The notes beneath the pieces were generated by a model. It did no database searches. It saw only the letters and a list, made by a program, of their open reading frames with translations, and was not told the DNA's origin. Below are positions 5,681-9,147 of a DNA stretch of 9,147 nt, piece after piece. Position numbers and translations under genes: made by a program. This stretch comes from an uncultured Victivallales bacterium (GTDB lineage: Bacteria > Verrucomicrobiota > Lentisphaeria > Oligosphaerales > JAFGRS01): contig CAILKC010000297.1 of NCBI GenBank assembly GCA_903834675.1, positions 1-9,147 on the forward strand, in the 5' to 3' direction. Each line of letters opens with the position of its first letter. Position 1 is the first letter of the stretch.

Positions 5681-7483
5681 TCAGCGCGGCTGGGCGTGGA
5701 GTTCCTTCAGCTTGAAGCGAGTGCTGACCACCGAATGGCGGCGTTCGTCATCCCAGTACTTCGTGTAGGTGGTGGCGACGATAGTGTCATCGGGCAGCAG
5801 TTCCAGGCCGGGGTAGCCGGTATCCGCGTAGGCCCAGGCGTAGCCATCGCGGGGGCTGCCGTAATGGTGCAGCAACTTGATGCGGAACTGTCCCGGGCGC
5901 GCCTGGCGGATATCGTCGTAGGTCCCGACCCAGGCAACGAATTGGCCGTAGGTGGAACTTCCCAGAGCGCGGTCCCGGAAGGCGATCAGCCAACGCCCGT
6001 CCGCCGTCTGCACGCCCAGATGCCGGTCACCCGTCAACCCCCACGGGGTATCCTCCGGCGCGCTCCAGGTCTCGCCCTCGTCGCGGCTGAAGCACATCAT
6101 GCTTTTCGCGGTATGGCGGTTCTCCCGCAGCAGGCAGGCTAGTTCCTGGCCGTCCGGCGAGCGCAGCACGAACGGCTCGCAGAGGTCCTTGTCGGCTTGC
6201 TGCGCGATCAGGCGCGGCGCCGACCAGGTCAGCCCGCCGTCAGCGGTCACGCACATGACCGCCCCCTGGTCCTTGCCCGCGGCCCGCATCTGCCCGAAGG
6301 CTGCCGTGCGTCCGTCCTTCAGCCGCACCATCCCGGTGAACGGCATGCCGCACTGAAAACCGAGCGGCGGCATCTCGACCCAGGTTCGGCCGTCGTCGGC
6401 GCTGAGCAGGCGTTCCATCCCGCGGGAGCTGCTGAAGATCCATAGCCGGGCCTGGCCCTGCCCATCGACGATGCGGTAGAGGCTTGGGCAGTTCCGGTGC
6501 TTGCTGAAGCCGGCCGGTAGCGTCTCATCGAGGCGCGTCCAGGTCAGGCCCGCGTCGTCGCTGCGCGCCAACGGTCCGCAGGCGCCGCCGTGCTCCAGGC
6601 ACCAGACCGCAAACATCGTCCGCTGGTCGGGCATGAGGAGGGTGGTGGCATGCCCCTGGTAGACCTCCTTGGTTCCGGCCGCGATGACGACGTGCCGTCG
6701 GGTCTCTCCCGAGATGTCGAGCACTGGCAACTCGTCCCGATAGGTCGCCGCGACGTCCCGCGGCGCGAGACCGTCGGGCGTGCGCCGGGCCAAGGCCGCT
6801 ACCTGGCGCGGCGCCAGGACAACATCGTACATCCGCATGTCGCTCAGCAGCCCCTGGAAAGGTCGGTTGTGCGCGCCGTCGTTGCCCAGCGTCCCGCTTC
6901 CGCCCCGCATGGCCACGGGTCCACTGGGCTGTTTGCCGAGAACGTAGGGGACCCGAAGCCCATTGATGTAGAATATCGGTACGTTGATTGCGGCACTGCC
7001 GTCGTAGGTCAGCGCGACATGTGCCCATTCGCCGGTCGCGAACGAGCCCCCGGCGCTGGTCCAGTGACCGGCGCCCACGTTGAACGTCAACCCCAGGCGC
7101 TCGACGTCGTCCTGGCTCACCACATGCAGGAAGCCTCCCGGCCACTCCACCACCCGCGGGTAGGGTTTGTCACCCAGGCCCAGGCCGGCCACCTTGACCC
7201 AGGCCGCGAGGCTCACGGCCGTGAGCGGTGGCGCCGCGAAGGACGCCAGCCCTGCCCTCTCCCCAGAGAAGCTCACCGCATTCCCGTATGCGCCGCTGCC
7301 GGGGCGCACGTCGCCTTCGAGGGTGGCCGTCCGGCCATGGCCCGAGGTGTCCGCCAGCACCGTACTGCCCGGCGGGTCGGTCATCGGCCAATGGCCCACC
7401 GGCTGCCCGCGCGTGGCGGCGCACCCTGTCAGCAGGCCGCAGGCCCCTATCGATGCCACCGCCAGATGCCAGCCGTAGTTCAT
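5681..7483 (-). CDS. Lipoprotein with LamG-like and sialidase/BNR domains
   Basis: A 600-aa predicted exported lipoprotein. The N-terminus ends in a lipobox, LTGC with Cys21, although the n-region lacks Lys or Arg. Residues about 28-235 look like a concanavalin/LamG-like jelly-roll, a common glycan-binding or spacer fold (GHWPMTD, DTSGHGRTAT, WAHVALTYDG, FYINGLRV, FQGLLSDMRMYDVVL). Residues about 260-595 form a six-bladed sialidase-type propeller with four Asp-boxes: SDDAGLTW (308-315), SADDGRTW (361-368), TADGGLTW (413-420) and SRDEGETW (466-473). Candidate active-site residues are E436 (DLCEPF), R453 (LLREN), R503 (AFRDR) and Y557 (DTGYPGLE). The RIP motif of classical GH33 enzymes is not evident, so substrate and activity are uncertain. 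The likely role is surface glycan (sialic acid or other acidic sugar) release or binding. The start at 7483 has GAGG at 7495-7498, overlapping the stop of the SPL-like gene 13 bases upstream, so the two are probably co-translated. Confidence 0.85.
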   Translation of the reverse strand: MNYGWHLAVASIGACGLLTGCAATRGQPVGHWPMTDPPGSTVLADTSGHGRTATLEGDVRPGSGAYGNAVSFSGERAGLASFAAPPLTAVSLAAWVKVAGLGLGDKPYPRVVEWPGGFLHVVSQDDVERLGLTFNVGAGHWTSAGGSFATGEWAHVALTYDGSAAINVPIFYINGLRVPYVLGKQPSGPVAMRGGSGTLGNDGAHNRPFQGLLSDMRMYDVVLAPRQVAALARRTPDGLAPRDVAATYRDELPVLDISGETRRHVVIAAGTKEVYQGHATTLLMPDQRTMFAVWCLEHGGACGPLARSDDAGLTWTRLDETLPAGFSKHRNCPSLYRIVDGQGQARLWIFSSSRGMERLLSADDGRTWVEMPPLGFQCGMPFTGMVRLKDGRTAAFGQMRAAGKDQGAVMCVTADGGLTWSAPRLIAQQADKDLCEPFVLRSPDGQELACLLRENRHTAKSMMCFSRDEGETWSAPEDTPWGLTGDRHLGVQTADGRWLIAFRDRALGSSTYGQFVAWVGTYDDIRQARPGQFRIKLLHHYGSPRDGYAWAYADTGYPGLELLPDDTIVATTYTKYWDDERRHSVVSTRFKLKELHAQPR

Positions 7484-7496
7484 GGTTTGTTGTGCC

Positions 7497-8762
7497 TCAC
7501 GGGGCGACGACGGCGGGCGCGCCGCTGCGGCCGCCGCAGCAGCAATACAGGCAGTCTGGCGTCATCCGTAGCTTGCCGGACAGGCGCTCCCAGACCGCCG
7601 CGGTTTCCGTGCAGAGCGACACCGGGGTGGCGGGGCTGGTCCGGTTCAGCACCTCGAGATAGTGGCCGTAGATCTCGACGCGGGTTTCGAGAGGGAATGG
7701 CTGTGCGTACAGCTCGGTCAGGTGCGGGGCAGCGGCGCGCATGGCGCGGACGGCATCGGGGTCGAGCAGCTCGGGGCGGATCAGCGCCTCGGTCTCTGCC
7801 GCGGTCATGAGTGAGAGGATCCACAGGCGGACCGTTTCAGGCTGAACCTTGGCGGCAAGCATCTCGATGCAGTCGACGGCCTCCTCGCGCCAGTTGCGCA
7901 CCGGGATAATCGGCGAGAACCCGACCCGGACCCGATAGCCCGCCTGCTGGCACTTGCGCAAGCCCTCGATGCGCTGCGCCATGGAAGGCGTGCCGCGCTC
8001 GATCAGTCGGCACACGGTGTCGGTGGACAGGGTGCAGTAGAAGATGGCGTTGGACTTGTGCGGCAGGTCGAGCAGGTGATCAACATTGTCGCTCTTGGTG
8101 TAGTAGAGGAGGTACTTGTCGCTGCTCTTGGCGAAGCACTCGGAGAGGATGGCGGAGGCGCCGTATTCCGGCTCGAAACCGAGGCTGTCGCTGAAGAGAT
8201 CATAGCGGTAGAGCTTCTGCTCCGGGCGCTGCGCCAGCAGCAGGCTGACGTGGTCGGCGAACTCCTCCAGGTCGAGCATGAAGTTGACGATGTAACCCTC
8301 GTCGCAGTAGTCGCACTTGTGGGGACAGCCCTTCAGACTGTGGATGCCCCAGCCGCCCTGGCAGACGTACGGCGTGCCGCCGGAGGTCCAGTTGGCCTCA
8401 CGCCGACTGAAGGCGAAGTCCTCGCCGACGCCGGCCATAACGGCGGCGACTCGCTGGGCCAGGGAGCTGCGGAAGCGAGTCTTGGGAGCGCTCCGTTCGG
8501 CCTTGTTCCAGACGAAGGTATTGAAGAGGAACGAGGGGTCGGCCTCGCGTCGCTCCAGTCCCTGCCGTGCCCGTCCGCCGACCGTCGGCAGGTCCGCGGG
8601 CGGGCCAGCCATCTCCAGCACCCGGTCGGTGTCCGTGTCGTCGACCTCGATGACGGGCGGGTTGCCGATGGCAGCGAGAATCCGCTCCATGCGGGCGAGC
8701 GCCAGGCGGTTGTGCTGCACGCGGCGATGCATAAAGACATGGGGCGGTCTCAGGGTGTACAC
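7497..8762 (-). CDS. Spore photoproduct lyase-family radical SAM protein, divergent
   Basis: A 421-aa radical SAM protein. The GTG at 8762 is preferred: it has AGAGGA 8 bases upstream, and MYTLRPPHVFMHRRVQHN resembles the SPL N-terminus; the longer frame to 8852 overlaps the preceding gene. The 4Fe-4S/SAM motif is CPHKCDYC with C146, C150 and C153. The SPL core follows: YTKSDNVDHLLDLPHK, CTLSTDTVCRLIERGT, RIEGLRKCQQAGYRVRVGFSPIIP. These parallel KFHHVDHLL, SINADYVI and RIEAAVKVAKAGYPLGFIVAPI of Bacillus SplB as I recall it. True SPL repairs the 5-thyminyl-5,6-dihydrothymine lesion in spores and needs a hydrogen-donor Cys141 and tyrosines 97 and 99. Here the Cys141 position appears to be Leu189 (YRYDLFSD against FEAACTSD), and the Tyr99 position is Asp154; Tyr97 is kept as Y152. 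The C-terminus has a CLYCCC cluster (C404, C407-C409). The family is secure; the reaction is unknown. It starts 28 bases after the upstream gene and ends 13 before the sialidase-like start. Confidence 0.85.
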   Translation of the reverse strand: MYTLRPPHVFMHRRVQHNRLALARMERILAAIGNPPVIEVDDTDTDRVLEMAGPPADLPTVGGRARQGLERREADPSFLFNTFVWNKAERSAPKTRFRSSLAQRVAAVMAGVGEDFAFSRREANWTSGGTPYVCQGGWGIHSLKGCPHKCDYCDEGYIVNFMLDLEEFADHVSLLLAQRPEQKLYRYDLFSDSLGFEPEYGASAILSECFAKSSDKYLLYYTKSDNVDHLLDLPHKSNAIFYCTLSTDTVCRLIERGTPSMAQRIEGLRKCQQAGYRVRVGFSPIIPVRNWREEAVDCIEMLAAKVQPETVRLWILSLMTAAETEALIRPELLDPDAVRAMRAAAPHLTELYAQPFPLETRVEIYGHYLEVLNRTSPATPVSLCTETAAVWERLSGKLRMTPDCLYCCCGGRSGAPAVVAP

Positions 8763-8770
8763 AGATCCAT

Positions 8771-8776
8771 TCCTCT
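8771..8776 (-). promoter_or_regulatory. Ribosome binding site deciding the GTG start of the SPL-like gene
   Basis: AGAGGA on the minus strand, 8 bases before the GTG at 8762. An ATG immediately after it (8770-8768) is in another frame and meets a stop after six codons, so GTG is the better start. Confidence 0.6.
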
Positions 8777-8790
8777 GGCTGCGGCCGCGG

Positions 8791-9147
8791 TCACTCGAGC
8801 GCCAGCGCCAACACGCCGTACTGGTCCAGGCGGTCCAGCCGAATGGTGACAACGCCCGCCGCCGCCGTGCAGGTCACCTGCGGCTTCGATTCCGGGAAGA
8901 ACGCTTCGAGGGAGTCCGGCTTGATCGTCTTGCCCGGCAGGCGCAGGGCCAGGACCAGAGCCGTTGCCGGGAGGCTCCGATCCGCCTTCTGCTGTTCGAG
9001 CTCGGACAGGGTTGGGTTCATTTCGGCGGCGTAGTTGATGAGGTGAATGGCGACCCGTTTGCCGGTTCGGGTCAGGTTCGCGGAGACCCGGTCCGCGCCC
9101 TTGCCCTCAAGCGTCAGGGTCGGGGTGGCCGAGCGCAGGGGCGCCAG
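8791..9147 (-). CDS. C-terminal part of a large beta-sandwich, probably glycosidase-like protein (partial)
   Basis: The frame is open from the window edge to the stop at 8791 and gives at least 118 residues; an internal Met at 9021 is not the start. Visible features are VSANLTRTGKRVAIHLINY and a closing VTIRLDRLDQYGVLALALE. The R-x-x-IHL-(I/V)-NY strand, followed by a P-G-K-x-(I/V) loop and a terminal hydrophobic strand, is the style of C-terminal beta-sandwich domains of bacterial glycoside hydrolases (beta-galactosidase or dextranase-like, and related hypothetical glycosidases). That assignment is inference, because the catalytic part is outside the window. The SPL-like gene begins 28 bases downstream, so this is probably the upstream member of the same transcription unit. 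Confidence 0.65.
   Translation of the reverse strand: MAPLRSATPTLTLEGKGADRVSANLTRTGKRVAIHLINYAAEMNPTLSELEQQKADRSLPATALVLALRLPGKTIKPDSLEAFFPESKPQVTCTAAAGVVTIRLDRLDQYGVLALALE

Noticed and set aside
6590..7810. Long plus-strand frame opposite the sialidase-like and SPL-like genes
   Set aside because: It spans two well-supported minus-strand genes and is Arg/Gly/His-rich, a shadow frame.
8058..8849. Plus-strand frame opposite the SPL-like gene
   Set aside because: Antisense of the radical SAM core; Ala/Val/Glu-rich shadow without domains.

Overview
The window reads as a chromosomal segment of a Gram-negative, GC-rich bacterium. All supported genes are on the minus strand. LpxA (lipid A synthesis) implies an outer membrane. 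The secreted sialidase-like and beta-sandwich proteins, the many hairpin-type intergenic repeats and a URO-D-family paralogue suggest the PVC superphylum (Planctomycetota, Lentisphaerota, Kiritimatiellota or Verrucomicrobiota) or a neighbour. That placement is inference from gene content and style; no rRNA or unambiguous marker is present.

Layout, read in the direction of transcription (right to left). (1) 9147-5681: a tight gene group made of the 3' end of a large beta-sandwich or glycosidase-like protein (cut by the window edge), a radical SAM protein of the spore photoproduct lyase (SPL) fold family, and a lipoprotein with LamG-like and sialidase/BNR domains. (2) 5680-5180: about 500 bases without a convincing gene, holding two strong hairpins and the leader of rplU. 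(3) 5179-4862: rplU (ribosomal protein bL21), followed by a rho-independent terminator and not by its usual partner rpmA. (4) 4677-1405: a housekeeping cluster tyrS - lpxA - URO-D-like gene, with 66- and 15-base gaps. (5) 1404-1203: a spacer with a 48-bp near-perfect palindrome. (6) 1202-102: a predicted exported protein of unknown function made of two diverged copies of one domain; its stop codon lies inside a REP-like double-hairpin element at the left edge.

How the genes work together: rplU and tyrS serve translation, and lpxA serves outer-membrane lipid A. The sialidase-like lipoprotein and the upstream fragment look like surface glycan-handling functions. The most interesting object is the SPL-like radical SAM gene inside that surface-glycan group. 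It keeps the CX3CX2C cluster motif and the SPL core. By my by-eye alignment it has lost the conserved hydrogen-donor cysteine and one of the two tyrosines used by true spore photoproduct lyases. It ends in a CxxCCC cysteine cluster. It is probably not a canonical DNA-repair SPL, and its substrate is unknown. No CRISPR array, transposase, tRNA or phage gene was seen.
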